From contig JASEVX010000010.1 in assembly GCA_031761405.1 (NCBI GenBank), positions 12,415,918 to 12,479,917 of the forward strand: 64,000 nt of DNA, in the 5' to 3' direction. Below are positions 10,504 to 25,500 of the stretch, piece by piece. How positions within the stretch are numbered: position 1 is the first letter of the stretch; each line of letters starts with the position of its first letter. Under the pieces are notes generated by a model. The model did not search any database and was not told the DNA's origin. It saw only the letters and a list, made by a program, of their open reading frames with translations. The position numbers were made by a program, and so were the translations under genes. This DNA comes from Serripes groenlandicus. Taxonomy: Eukaryota > Mollusca > Bivalvia > Cardiida > Cardiidae.

Positions 10504-13500
10504 CTGTAATGTATTTGAGCTGCTTCTAGTAAAGTGTAGTCATGTTACAACTGTGAACAGTGAAAACTAAGACGAGACTGTACATCCATATAGTCTCACC
10601 AGAGCCTTCACAGTCCACCTACATGTTATATATAGACCTGAATGCATATGAGCCGTCCCGCGAGAAAACCAACATTGTGGACTCGGCCTAAAGTATCAAC
10701 CCAGATCAGCCTAAGCATGTCGAACAGGCTTACCCGGATAGACACTTTTCGCCTCCTGTGGATTTTCTGTTTCAGGATTAATTACTCTATACCCCTATCC
10801 CCCTGAGACGGAATGTGTCAGCCCGGATCAATCTGCGTGGACTGCACAGGCTGATCTGGGTCGATACATTATGCAGAGGCCATAATGTTGGTTTTCTCAC
10901 GGGACGGCTCATATTCTGACAACAATCTAGAAGCATAACCCACTACCCATAGGTCAATGTCACTTAGCAGACCCCTTTTGAAAACATTGTGGCAAATGGA
11001 TAAATTGCACATCATGAGCAATTTCTCTTTTTGCCGGAATGGTTTCATCTTTCTTCAACAATTGTACATTCAGTTTATAAAAAGAAATATTTCATATTTT
11101 TGGAAACCCGTTTTCAAAGTCTTCTTTTGCAAATTTGTTGTATGAGGGAAAGGGTTAAAAGATACCGATCCAGACAGGTAACGAAACTGACCCCAAGTCT
11201 TCAGACGTGCATGGCTCATTCATACAACATCTTTGATCGAAAACTTTAAATCTTACCCAATTACAGATGCATCTGCTGCAGATTTATTGTACTTGAGAAA
11301 GATTTTACCCATTTCATGATACTGATGATGCCTATGCAGCAGATAACTTTTGAAAACATTTAGGGCAAAAATGAATTGCTAAACATGAGAAAACTCCACT
11401 TTTTGTCTCAATGTTTCAAACTCTGCATTAAAAGAATTACCATCAATTTTCCACTAGATACTTTTTTTCCTCAGATGTTTTTCAAAGCCAACAACACTAA
11501 AAGTACAATATCAGATATATATGTGTTTGTCTCCTATCTATCATCTATCTCCTTAGATTTTTAAAGTTTTTACTATACACATATACGGTCAACAAGCCAG
11601 GCCCCCTGGTGGACATGTTTTTCAACAGATCAGAATAACTTGAACAATCTTGATATCAGGTACTCCAAGGAATATTTTGTACCAAATAATTTTCAAATCT
11701 TGTCTACTTATCGAGGGCTTGGCGTGAAACAGTTGTAACTAAAAACCAATTTTGAAAACCCTGGTTAAGGGGCAATTTTGACCCTTTTGTAAACAATACA
11801 AATTTAGGTGCCATTGCTCAGAACGAGCAATGGCACCTAAATTTCCATTGTTTACCAAGAAAAATGATTTAACGCTTGTAAAGACTTCATGGCGAAGTGA
11901 GTAACCTTGGTAAAAAATTACCAATTTTAGTTACAATCGTTTCACGCCAAGCCCTCGTTATGGACAAGAAGATTTTTAAATGTTGGCATTTAAATTCCCC
12001 CTCTTTTTGATGACGTAGCAACAAAAGTTATAAATGGAATTAAATGCTTTGAACAACTTTGAACGAGGACCATCTAGGGAACAATCTTGTGACATTTGAT
12101 TGATTTGTATAGAAGGAGACATTTTTTTGTAGGAAATTGGGAATAGACGGATGGACAGCCAGTCGATGACACTAAAGATGCAGGACAGTGAGGGATCACA
12201 ATAGCTCACCTCGCACTTTTTGTCAGGTATGCTAAAAAGGGAGTTAATTGCAAAAGTAATTATTAAGCAGACTAGATTTATGTTTCTTGTTTTGTTCCAT
12301 CCTCCTGATCACAAGGTACTTGTGTAAGTGAATCTGTCAAGATAAACAAAGTAATGACAAAAGACAAAACGACAGAGAAGTGATCCCTAATTTTCTCCCT
12401 TCGTTACAGACAGGCGACACAAAAACGAAACAGACAAAACCCTTACCTCGAGGTCCATATCCTCATCTATCATGGCAAGGTTATCAAAGCACTGAGAGTA
12501 GAACTCTATAGCTTTAGCATGGAATACCAGCTCTATACTCACAAAGGCAGCCAGTATATCCTGTAAAATATATCATATATTATGGCAAGGTTATCAAAGC
12601 ACTGAGAGTAGAACTCAATAGCTTTAGCATGGAATACCAGCTCTATGCTCACAAAGGCAGCCAGTATATCCTGTAAAAAATATCATATATTATGGCAAGG
12701 TTATCAAAGCACTGAGAGTAGAACTCTATAGCTTTAGCATGGAATACCAGCTCTATGCTCACAAAGGCAGCCAGTATATCCTGTAAAAAATATCATATAT
12801 TATGGCAAGGTTATCAAAGCACTGAGGGTAGAACTCTATAGCTTTAGCACGGAATACCAGCTCTATGCTCACAAAGGCAGCCAGTATATCCTGTAAAATA
12901 TATCATATATTATGGCAAGGTTATCAAAGCACTGAGAGTAGAACTCTATAGCTTTAGCATGGAATACCAGCTCTATGCTCACAAAGGCAGCCAGTATATC
13001 CTGTAAAATATATCATATATTATGGCAAGGTTATTAAAGCACTGAGAGTAGAACTCTATAGCTTTAGCACGGAATACCAGCTCTTTGCTCACAAAGGCAG
13101 CCAGTATATCCTGAAATATCTATCATATAAGTGTATTGAGACTTTCCCAAATACCTACACTTTCTGACGCTTCTGCAGCAGACAACTTTTGATAGCATTT
13201 TGACAAAAGGAGAAATTGCTCATCATGAGCAATTTCTCCTGTTGCCACAATGTTTTTAACCCTATATACTAACTAAATATAATTATATAGAGACAGATTT
13301 TCCATATTTTTTCCTAGATGTTTTCAATGTCATCTACTTGAAAATATCTAGGTAAAAAATGGAAACAACATTAAGATAAGAATTCATTATAGAATAAAGA
13401 TGAAAAAATTGTGGCGAAAGGATTTATTTATTTATTTGGGTTTTACACCGCTTTCAACATTATTTCACTTATATCACGGCGACAGTTCACTTATTCATGA

Positions 13501-16500
13501 TCCCTGGGTAAACAAACCAGTACTAGGCTAGAAAATGTGCCTTGCCCGAGGGCACTCCACCATGACCGTAGTGCCGCGACTGGGGATCGAACCTGGGACA
13601 CCTGTTTTCGAAATCCCCGACGCTAACCACTCGACCACAGCGGATTCCTCATATCACATATAGATCATTTATTAGCAATTTCTTCTTTTACCACAATGTT
13701 TTCATGTCTTCAGCAGCAGATACACAAAAAATACAGTTGCTCTGGTGACTACAACAGCTCTTCTGTACTTCATAAAGGCGAGTTAATCCTTTCTTACCTA
13801 TAGACGCATTTTGATGCATCTGCAGCAAACCACTATAAATTGGAGAAATTGCTCATTTTGCCAAATGTTTTCAACATTATTCCCTAATTATTGTTCTTTC
13901 ATTTTTGACATAATGTTTTAAAGGGACTGAACACCATAATGGTCCAAAATCGTTATATTTTATACTTATTCTAATTAATCCACAATACGTTGATATATAT
14001 GTAACGGAATGTTGAAGAAGGTCGTACAAGTCTTGTTTTTCATCATTTCATAGGAAATAAGCAGTTAAAAAAACGTCCGCTCCGTGTTTTCCCGTTTAAA
14101 AATACCGTGGAATTTCCTCTTGCTCATTTGAATTTGTGGATTAAATTCGGCATTCTCTAACACTATCGACTCATTACATTCATGTATGCGTGAGTGTAAG
14201 GAACGACAACTCTGCGAAGGAGATTGTCAATTCGGTTTTAGTAATCATGTGATAAATATACAGCGATATTTTTAGATTTACTGGGTTACTAACCCAGTAG
14301 ATTTTACAATGCAAAATAACGAAAAATCTCCGCAATATTAATAGTGTGCATATATTGTAGTACATCAGTCAGCAAATCTCAATGCCTTACATGCAAAAAC
14401 ATCAAGGTAATAGCAATTTTTAAAAAAATTCTTCTTTTTTTCGCTTTTTCTCATATGGGATTCAGTCCCTTTAAAGTCTTCTGCTGCAGATTTTCTAAGT
14501 GGAGGAAGAGGAGTTAAGAGCCAGAGATCTGGGTCAATATTGTGCAATATCCCTTTTCTCGACCATTTCTGTCTAAAGTTTATTTCTGCACATGTGTAGT
14601 ATCAACCTTTTCCCACTTACCACAAATCTGAAGTAGACATCTTTGAAAACGTTATGATCTTGCGTAGTAGGTTAACCCTTTCCCTCATATAGACGCTTTC
14701 TGATGCCTCTGCAGCAGACAGCTTTTTGAAAACAAAGTGACATAAGAAGAAATTGCTCAAAACGAGCAATTTCTCCTTTTGCCACAATGTTTTCCACTTT
14801 TAGTCATAGGTTATCCATTCAATTATAGAGATTTGTTTTTTTGACAAAATATGTTTAAAGTCGTCTGCTGCAGAATTGTCATATGAGGGAATGGGTTAAA
14901 TGAAAACATGTGCTAAAGACAACCTTGGTATAGCAATCCCCTGTGTATAATAATCACACATTTAGTTCCCACATTACTCATTTCTTGCATATTAACCCTT
15001 TCCCTCATATAGACGCTTTCTGACGCCTCTGTAGCAGACGGCTTTTTGAAAACAAAGTGACAATTAAAAGAAGAAATTGCTCAAAACGAGCAATTTCTCC
15101 TTTTGCCACAATGTTTACCACTTTTAGTCATAGGTTATCCATTCAATTATAGAGATTTTCTATTTTTTGTCAAAATATGTTCAAAGTCGTCTGCTGCAGA
15201 ATTGTCGTATGAGGGAATGGGTTAAATGAAAACATGTGCTAAATACAACCTTGGTATAGCAATCCCCTGTGTATAATAATCACACATTTAGTTCCCACAT
15301 TACTCATTTCTTGCATATTAATTAACCCTTTCCCTCATATAGATGTTTTCTGATGCCTCTGCAGCAGACGGCTTTTTGAAAACAGTAACAAAAGAAGAAA
15401 TTGCTCAAAACGAGCAATTTTTCCTTTTGCCACAATGTTTTCCACTTTTAGTCATAGGTTATCCATTCAATTATAGAGATTTTCTATTTTTTGTCAAAAT
15501 ATGTTCAAAGTCGTCTGCTGCAGAATTGTCGTATGAGGGAAAGTGTTAATGACCCTGCAATTATAGACCACCTGTTATGAAAGACCATATTGTTGTCTTC
15601 CCATTAGTGGTCTTTATATACAGGTTCCACTGTATGTTAATTTTAAAAGGATATGAAGCATAAAATATATTTATATTCAACAGGTGACTCACCTTGAGAT
15701 CTGTGATTTTTTCTTTTTCGAAGGTGCACATCTGGTTTTGAAGACCTTTCAGGCCAATTTGAGCTGACTCTGCTGCCTTCTTCACCTCTGTTTCTGCCTG
15801 AAATGGTCAATTTACAAAAAGCATAATGGATGAGTACAAAAAAACCTTTCCAAATTGCAAGACGCATTTTGAAAACATGTGGCAAAGGAATTAATACTTA
15901 ATCATGAGCATTTCCTTCTTTTGCCGTAATGTTTTCAACTTAATTCAACTTTCATTTATGGAGATTTGCCATAATTATTATATTTGCCTACATGTTTTCA
16001 AATTCATCCGCTACAGATTTGTCATAAGTGGGAAATAGTTGAGGACTTAACACAATTTAACAACTGTATATCACCTTAATCCTTTCCCATAAACAACCAA
16101 TCTGCTGCAGACGACTTTGAAAACATCTATGCAAAATTAAGCAAAAAATCTCTATATATGAAATTATAATTATTAAACAGAAGTCGTCTGCAGTTTTGCT
16201 GTATGTGGGAAAGGGTTAATAGATATGTTTTATTTATTTACACATCGCTTTAACCCATTCCCAAATTTGCAGCCGATGAATTTGATATTATCTAACCAAA
16301 AATATGGAACATTTGTATTAATGAATGTTAAATAACTGATTAAAGTTGAAAACATTGAGGCAAAAGTAGTCTTTTGCAGGTTTGTCAAAATGTGACTGCA
16401 GGTGTGAAAAGGTTAAAACAAAAATCTTAAAACTATAAAACATCTGATGTTAAATCGTATCGGTCTAACGGATTGAAAAATATTTATATAAATGAGCCGT

Positions 16501-19500
16501 GCAGTGCCGCCAGAAAACCAACATTATGGACTCTGCGTAATGTATCAACCCAGATCAGCCAGCGCAGTCCACGCAGACTGAGTCGGGCGAACACATTCCG
16601 TTCCAGGGAGATAGAAGTAAAAATGCAGCTGCGGCGATAGATATCTGCGTAATGTATCGACCAGATCAGCCTGCGCTGTCCGCGCAGACTGATCCGGCCG
16701 ACACATTCCGTCTAATGGGATATATGTATAGAGTAGTTATTCCTGAAACAGAAAATCCGGCGAAAAGTGTCTACCCGGGTAAGCCTGTGTGGCATGCTTA
16801 CGCTGATCCGGGTCGATACTTTACGCAGAGTCCACAATGTTGGTTTTCTTGCGGGACGGCTCAAATGTTATTACAAAAACAGATATTATTTTCATGTCAA
16901 ATACAGTGAACTCTATTTCGTTTGCACAGTAATTTTTAAACAAGAGGGCCATGAGGCCCTGGAATCGCTCACATGAGAATGGGCTATTTAAGACATAACT
17001 CTCTCATGCTCAAGCCAAACATGTGGCTTCCAGAGTGTTAACAAGATTTCTCTTAAATTTGGTCTAGTGACCTACTTTTTGACATGTCATGACCCATATT
17101 CGAACTTGGCCTAGATATCATCAGGACAAACTTTCTGATAAAGTTTCAACATGCTCAAGTTTAAAATGCGACTTCAAGAGTGTCAACAAGATTTTCCTTA
17201 AATTTGGCCTAGTGACCTAGTTTTTGACATGACTCATATTCGAACTTGGCCTAGCTATTACTAGCACAAACATTCTGACAAAGTTTCAACATGCTCAAGC
17301 CAAAAATGCGGCTTCTAGAGTGTTAACAAGATTTTTTTCCAATTTGGCCTAGTGACCTAGTTTTTGACCCGACATGACCTACATTCGAACTTGGCCTAGA
17401 TATCACTAAGACAAACATTCTGACAAACATGGAGACATATGTTCTGATAAACTTTCATAAAGATTGGATGCAAAATGTTGCCTCTCGAGTAGTAACAAGC
17501 AAATGTTGACAACGGACGACGAACGACGGACGACGGACAAAAGGCGATCACAATAACTCACCTTGAGCACTACGTGCTCTGGTGAGCTAAAAACAAAAAG
17601 TTTCGGTTGCAGGGGGGTCATGCAGATATATGTCTAAGCTTTAGAAAGGTATCACAATATAAATATAGATGCATATACACATAACATAAACTAAGGAGTC
17701 CTACTGATGCAAAGCCTTTTACAACTTACAAACAAATCTGATGTAGACAACAATGAAAACTTTTAAACTAAATTATGATTTTTTTTTATAAATTAGTTTA
17801 AACTTATTCATTTTACATCGATTGCGAAACAAGCCTTTGGCTTAGATTAATCACGCTCGATGTCTGCTTCCTGGAGACTTAACTAGTACTCGAGCCTATA
17901 TTTATTGAATGAAGATGAAAACATTCTGGTAAATGGATAAATTACTCATGATGAGCAACTTTTCCCTTTAGACATGTTTTGATTGATTTGATTGTTTGGA
18001 GTATAAACGTTTCAAAATTGTTTCAGTTATTTGACAGCGTTAAACATATTTTGTAAAAAAATGGAAAATCTCTATAATTGAATGGACAACCTATGACAAA
18101 AAGTGGAAAACATTGTGGCAAAACGCTGAAATTGCTTGTTTTGAGCAATTTCTTCTTCTGTCACTATATTTTCAAAATGCCGTCTGCTGCAGAGGCGTCA
18201 GAAAGCGCCTACATGTATATGAGGGAAAGGGATAACCTGCGACCTCCCGCATGATGTTTGCAAAACTCATCTGCTGCAGAGGCGTCAGAAAGCGTCTACA
18301 TGTATATGAGGGAAAGGGATAACCCGCGACCTCCCGCATGATGTTTGCAAAACTCATCTGCTGCAGATGTCTCAAATTGTGTATGCATGTGGGACAAGCT
18401 GAAAGTAACCAATCACACAGTCAAATAAACTCAATTCATACTATATGTGTATCATTTTATTTTTTAACCCTTTTCCTCATATAGATGCTTTCTGACGCCT
18501 TTGCAGCAGACGGCTTTTTGAAAACATAGTGACAAAAGAAGAAATTGCTCAAAACAAGCAATTTCTCCTTTTGCCACCATGTTTTCCACTTTTAGTCATA
18601 GGTTATCCATTCAATTATAGAGATTTTCTATTTTTTTCACAAAATATGTTCGACGTCGTCTGCTGCAGAATTGTCATATGATGGAAAGGGTTAAGTAACC
18701 TTAAGTGAAATATGTCCACAAACTTGAACAAAAACATATCATGAGAATTGCTTACTTATAAAAAAAAATGCATTTAACCCTTTCCTACTTATAGAAGCTT
18801 TCTAATACTTCCGTAGCAGATGACCTTTAGAAACATTGTGGCAAAAGAAGAAATTGCTCATTAAGAGCAATTAAATTCTTTGTTTGCCACTGTAATTTCA
18901 ACTCTTTTCAGTTATTACCCATTCATTTTCATGTGTTCCACATATTTGCCACTTTGATTTGTAAGTCGTCTGCTGGAGATTTATTTTATGTGGGAAAAGC
19001 TTACTGTGCTCATGTAAGAAATCAAAATAAGAAATTGCAGATGAAAGTTGATCCAAACCTGTTGTTATTTCATTAGGGCTTCCAAGTTTCAACATTTTGG
19101 TGAATTTGATTGGTTATTAAACATGGCTGTGATCATGATTTTTATTTATGTGTGCGTGTGTGTGTGTGTGAGTTTGTGTTGAATGAATTAGTGAACTTGA
19201 CCCTTTCACACATATAGGTGCTTTCTGACTTCACTGCAGCAGACGTCTTTTTGAAAACATTGTGTCATCATCAGCAATTTTACTTTTTGCAACTATTTTT
19301 TTAACTATCAATAATGGAGATTTTCACATGTTTGTGACAAGATGCTTTCGAAGTCGTCTGCTACAGATTTCTTGAATGTCGGAGAGTGTAAAGTGAACAA
19401 AACACTTTCCCAGTGCATGTGATCCTTTGAGCAAAATGATAATACTCAACCAAAATATTCCTTGCTATGTTTCATTTACCACAAGTACAAAGTAAAATTA

Positions 19501-22500
19501 TGTCTTTTAAGTGGAACATATCTTTCCATTGCTTGTGAACAGTGTTTCCATTTTTTTGTAAATAACTCTTTTTCCACATACCTTTTCCCACATATTACGA
19601 ATCCACAGCTGATGACTTTGAAATAATCTAGGCAAATATATGGAAACTTTCTTTAAATGTAAGCATTAAGATTGGAAAGTGTTGAAAACATTGTGGCAAA
19701 AAGAGAAATTGCTCATTATGTCACAATGTTTTCTAAAGTCGTCTGCTGCAAAGGCACTGAAAAGTCTTAGTATATAGGAAAAGTCTAACTTATAAAGCTA
19801 ATCGCAATGATGATGTGTTTTCTCATGTGAGAAAACATTAAAACAAAACATTATTTAATCTGTGTGACCGATTTCAAAACTACAACATTGTCATTTTCTC
19901 TGTAAAATCATTTATTTGTGTTATGAACTTTGTCTACATTAAATAAAGAGAATTTGGCTGTAATATTCACTAAACATTTGTCCACATTAATCATTTACGG
20001 ATAAGAGAATTCCAAAGGAACACATGCCATTTCCCAATAAGCAGTATGATGGCCAGACAGACAGATGGACAAACAGTCAGACAACTGAGAATTGATCCTT
20101 ATTAAGTGTCACTCAACCCTACCCTACCAAGACAGGCGATACTATAATTGATTGTTTGGTGTTTTACGCCACTTTCAACATTTTTCCAGTTATATCACGG
20201 CGTTTCCTGGGTAAGTTACCAGAGTTACTGGTTCATTTATCCTGACACCAGTCAATAAGTCGTAATGCAAACTCTGCATCTGTATGCGTCAAAGAGAGCA
20301 GCTATTACTCCCATTTTTAAAGTATTTGGTATGAATTGGCTGGGCATTGACCCTATGACCTCCAGCACCCCCGAGGAGAACACTTTACTACTCCAACGTC
20401 TGTTGCGGAGGCATCCAAATTTTTCTGTAGGAGGGAAAGTTTTCTTCCGATTAACATTTTCCAGCAATTATTGAATAGAATCTAAAACATTTTGGTAAAA
20501 GGAGAATTTGCTCATTACTAGCAATTTCTTCTTTTGCCACAATTTTTCAAAACTTTTCTGTTGCAGATGCATTAAAAGGGTCAGTAAGAGATAAAGGATT
20601 CATCAGAAGAATTTAAAAGTGATTGAATTATATTTGCGGATGGATTGCATTTTCAAAAATAAATGATTTTACAGATTGACTTGTACAATATTGAATGTGA
20701 AAAAGTTAATAATGAACACTCCCTACCTGAACGGTTTTCTGTTAAAGGGGAGAAGTCATTTTAAATACATAACATATGTTCAAATAAGTTCCATAATGTT
20801 CATACAAATATTTGTAATACAGTGATTATTAAACGTTTGTTTACCTGGTACGTTATGAAACGTTTTATTTTCTTTTAAAAAAACTTTATATTCTAGCTAC
20901 AATTGATAATACTGTTTACTATAAAAGTAGTTCATAATATATTACATACATTTATGCATTTTTCAAAATCTTGATGATTTTGGCCATTTGTATCACATGT
21001 CTGTATTGTTTTCAGTAGGACCTCAAATCTAAAAGTGTACTACCATGTCATGAACTGATTTTATTTACACTCGCCGTGCAGAGTTAATTATTTGGCGAGC
21101 AATGGTGTTCAACCATGAAATTGTAATGAAAATATAAATCCATCTAAGAAAAATATCTAATGAAATTAATGATATAAAATTAAGAACTAAGAAAAAAAAT
21201 CACAATGATTTCATTGACAAATACTAAATAAAAAATAGATTTTTAAGCATTTTTAAAAAGTTCAGTTATAAAACAGGACATAATGTAGTTTCATGCAAAA
21301 CTTTTAACCAGAATTTCTAAGTCAAATTATAAAGGCGATAATTTGCATTATATGCAAGATAGAGTTATCTATCTTGATCATTTACATAGGTGTGATTGAT
21401 TGATTGGGGTTTATCGTCGTTTTCAACAATTTTTCAGTCATATCACGTCAGCCTGTTGTTTCCTGGCTTTCTCACACCAGTAATCCAAACAACAATATTT
21501 ACAAGCAACTGGGTGATTTTCCAAAAAACCTGTTAGCCAATTGGTGGAAGACGAATGATGCTTGTCAAAATGACTTTTGTCAAATGACGGTAAGAATGTT
21601 GGCCGAGCTAGGGTTCAAACTCACAATCCCTGACAGACGACGTCGCCACCGACTAAGCTACAAGGGCTTGGCATGGTGATGATTTGGAAGGGCAATGCAT
21701 AGATTAGTTACTGAGATATGTAAAAAAAGGGCGATAATTTGCATTATATGCAGGTTGGGTTATCTTACTTGATTATTCAAATAGGTGTGATAGTTGGGAA
21801 GCATTGAAGAATTTCAATGCAAAACATTGAGTTATAACTGAGCAATGGTGAAATATATGTACTTGCATGCTAAACCTCAACCAAGGTGTGACGCTAACGC
21901 CAGGGTGAGTACAATAGCTCCCATATTCTCTGAATAGTCAAGCTAAAAATGTCAAAGTTCAAGTGGTGAAAACTAGAATATGATAAAAACAATTATATTG
22001 CCGATATAAAATTCTTGATTATGATGTGTACAAAGTTTCTATGAAATATCTTAAAACTTACAGCAGCAGTTTATTCCACAAAGTTTGTATGTTATACTAT
22101 ATGTTATACTGATAGTCAAAATAACAGACCTACCGATGTATCGATTCCAGTATACCCCGACAGACATGGTTTGTGGGGGGTATAATAATATTTTGCATGA
22201 TTTATAGCAAGTGCAAATAAAGTCTTTTTTACCCCCTCTTTTCTGTCTTTCTCTTGCACTCATACACACAAAACAAGTTTGTAAAACAAGTAAATAAGAA
22301 GTAAAATAAAAGTAAAACCATACAAACCATCACTACAACCATATTTTGGACTCAATCTATCAACCATACTAGTACCTAAAAACTGACTCAACTTACCGCG
22401 GACTGAAAAATTGGTTAAAGAAATTAACATGCAATAGAACCTTTCATTGAAATATTTTAACTTTGGACCTTATAATCAAATACTTTAAACCTTTCCCACT

Positions 22501-25500
22501 TACGACAACTCTGCAGCAGATGACTTTGAAAACATAACAGTACAAATTTGGAAATTCACTTTAAATGAGAGTACAATAATTGAATAGAGTTGAAAACACA
22601 GTAACAAAAGGAGAAATTGCTGGTTTTAAGCAATTTCTTCTTTTGTTGCCATGTTTCCAAAAGGCTGTCTGCTGCAGAGGCGTCAGAATGCATCTCTATT
22701 AGGGAAAGGGTTAACAAAACATGGATCAAAACTATGAAAAAGAAATGTGTATACACAGATATGAGGAACAGATTTTATCAAACCTACAATCCCTAAACCG
22801 GTACTGAAAACCTCTCAACTTGTTTTACCTTTTCCCATATATGACAATTCTGAAGCAAATGACTTCAAAACCATCCAGGCGAATATATGGCATATTCTAG
22901 CCAAATATATTATGCTCGTAATGATCAATAGCTCCTTTTTACCACGCTGTTTTCAAAAGTTGTCAGTGGCAGATGCCACAAATATGTCTTCAAGTGGGAA
23001 AAGGTACAGAATCATTGTCACTGACTGTAAATGGGAGTTAAACCCTTTCCCTCATATAAACGCTTTCTGACGCCTCTGCAGCAGACAGCTTTTTTAAAAC
23101 ATAGTGACAAAAGGAGAAATTGCTCAAAACGAGCAATTTCTCCTTTTGCCACAATGTTTTCCACGTTTAATCATAGGTTATCCATTCAATTATAGAGAAT
23201 TTCTATATTTTGACAAAATACGTTCAAAGTCGTCTGCTGCAGAATTGTAGTATGAGGGAGAGGGTTAACATTCTCCACATAACATGAGAAACAAAATGTA
23301 ATCATGTGATGTCCAAAGGATACAATAGACTGGGCATCTCCGGGCTTCTTATCTCGCACCTTCTCTAAATTTTTCCTCTGTTTGATTTCTCTGTTTATGG
23401 CACCTTGTTCTTTTTTTACAAGTTGCTGAAATATACAAAGAAAGGTAACTTTTCATTCATTCAATGTATGAAGCACATGCATGGGCAAACACAAATCTGA
23501 AAAAAAACCAGTCGAACCTTTGCCAATGACCACCTTTGAAAACCTATATCCTGTCTATAGAAACCACACTTTTAGTTTCCAAATGACTAAATGTTTGCAT
23601 AAATGACCCTGCAAATAAAGACCACCTGTGTACAAAGACAGTATCTGTTTGTTTTATTGGGGTTTTACGCCAATTAAAACAATTTTTTAGTTATCCATGA
23701 TCCCTGGGTGACTCACCAGTACTAGGGTAGGAAATATGCCCTGCCTAGGGGTCACTCCACCATGACCTCCCTGTAAGCAGGGATCTAATTAAGGGTGCAC
23801 AGTCCCTGTATAATGCCAGGGGTTAAATCGCATGAAGATAACTTCTGACACCTTATAATATCCAGCTACAACATTTTGGAAGAAGTAAAAAATTCTCAAA
23901 ACAAAGAATTCTTCCTTTTCCCAAACCATTTTCAGCTCTGTGTCAATAAATACTTCTACTATTGCTTAACCCTTTCCTACTTATAGACGCTTTTTGATGC
24001 CCTTGCAATAGACGACTTTTTCCACAAAGTTTTCAACTTTATTCAATAAGTGTTATTTTATTTATAGAGAGTTTCCATCATTTTAACTAAATCTTCTAAA
24101 AGTCGTCTGCTGTATATTTGATGTATGTGGAAAAGGGATATACTACATATTTTTTTTTAAATGAAACCGTCCATGGGTAAAGATACAAGTTGACATCTGC
24201 CCTGTCTGAGCAAGATCTATATATACACTGTTTGTATATTACTTACACAATCTTGATAGAATATTCTGTCAATTTTGTAGATTATGATACAGACTGAGCA
24301 CAGGTGCCAGTCTCGTTTAAAATCTAAAAATATCATTTGACTATATATTGACAAGGTACATTTCCTTTTCAACGACCAATGTTTCTGATCGCAATGGCTG
24401 TAATTTACCTTAAGATATTTGCTTGGAATTATTATTTTCAAAAATGTTACAGTCGAAGCAAGTTATGTACCAAATTGTATTAGAGTTAATGGAATTATAA
24501 GCAAGATATAGCTTTTAATGTAAAACTACTGCTCGGGACATCACTGAGGTGACGTGATGTACGATTAAAAACTCATAAATCAGATGATTTTTCCAATTTT
24601 AAGAAGTGTCATATAATTTTAATGCGCTGCTATCATAGGGCAATTATATATTATTTATTTTACAGCTATAAAACATGGTAAGTAATTATGTTCAAGAGTT
24701 GCAAGCTGAAAATCTTTATCTCCGGATATTTTCAATTAAGAACTCATTTAACATGAAAATCAGGTACAACTGTAAAAATTATTTTAATAAAAACACAAAA
24801 CTACGCTTTTTTCAAAAGGAAATTTCTTTTTCTCTCATGTACGCATTTGAAATGCTGTATAAGGCGCTTTGTCATAAATTGACACAGCAAAATATGCCGA
24901 ATAATTAAAAACCAAATGTCACCTTAGTGATGTCCCGGACCGTAGAATAGGAAATGTAACTTGTCAATATACATGTATAGTCAAATGCTATATTTAGATT
25001 TTTAACGAGACTGACATCTGTGAGACTGAGCAGATGAACAGGGTGATTTGGAACCTAACCTATACTGTACAGGAATTCCAACTTGTACCTTTCCCCACAG
25101 ACGGGCTCAATTGTCCTATCAGATAAACCATTACTTTTTTATTTAGTTTATACAATGATTACGAAACAAGCTTTCAGCTTATATTATTCACACTCGATGT
25201 CTGTTTCCTGGAGACTTTACCAGTACTCGCACCGTTTGTGTGGAAAAAGCCCAAATGCAGAACCCGCTCATCATGGGATTCAAACCAGGGACCTGTGGTA
25301 CGAGAGGCCGATGCTCTACCATCTATCACTGTCTACTATTTCATTTGACCTACCTTTATTTGTTTACATTTGTTTCCATATGCACTCAAAGGTTTAACAA
25401 CTTTGGTTTCGAGTCTTCGTATCTGAAATGAGAGCACAAAAAATTATTTTCCATTTTCAAGTAATATTACAATCATCTCATGCCTCTTGTGGCTAAAGAT

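Noticed and set aside
13560..13650. tRNA gene at the SINE head
   Set aside because: A and B boxes are present, but the acceptor stem and anticodon arm do not fold and it continues into the SINE body.
21404..21679. 91-codon plus-strand ORF
   Set aside because: Lies wholly inside a SINE on the opposite strand with A and B boxes.
25083..25397. 104-codon ORF with HHGIQTRDLWYERPMLY
   Set aside because: Reads the complement of a tRNA-like SINE head; the peptide recurs in such repeats and partly overlaps real CIBAR1 exon 4 on the other strand.
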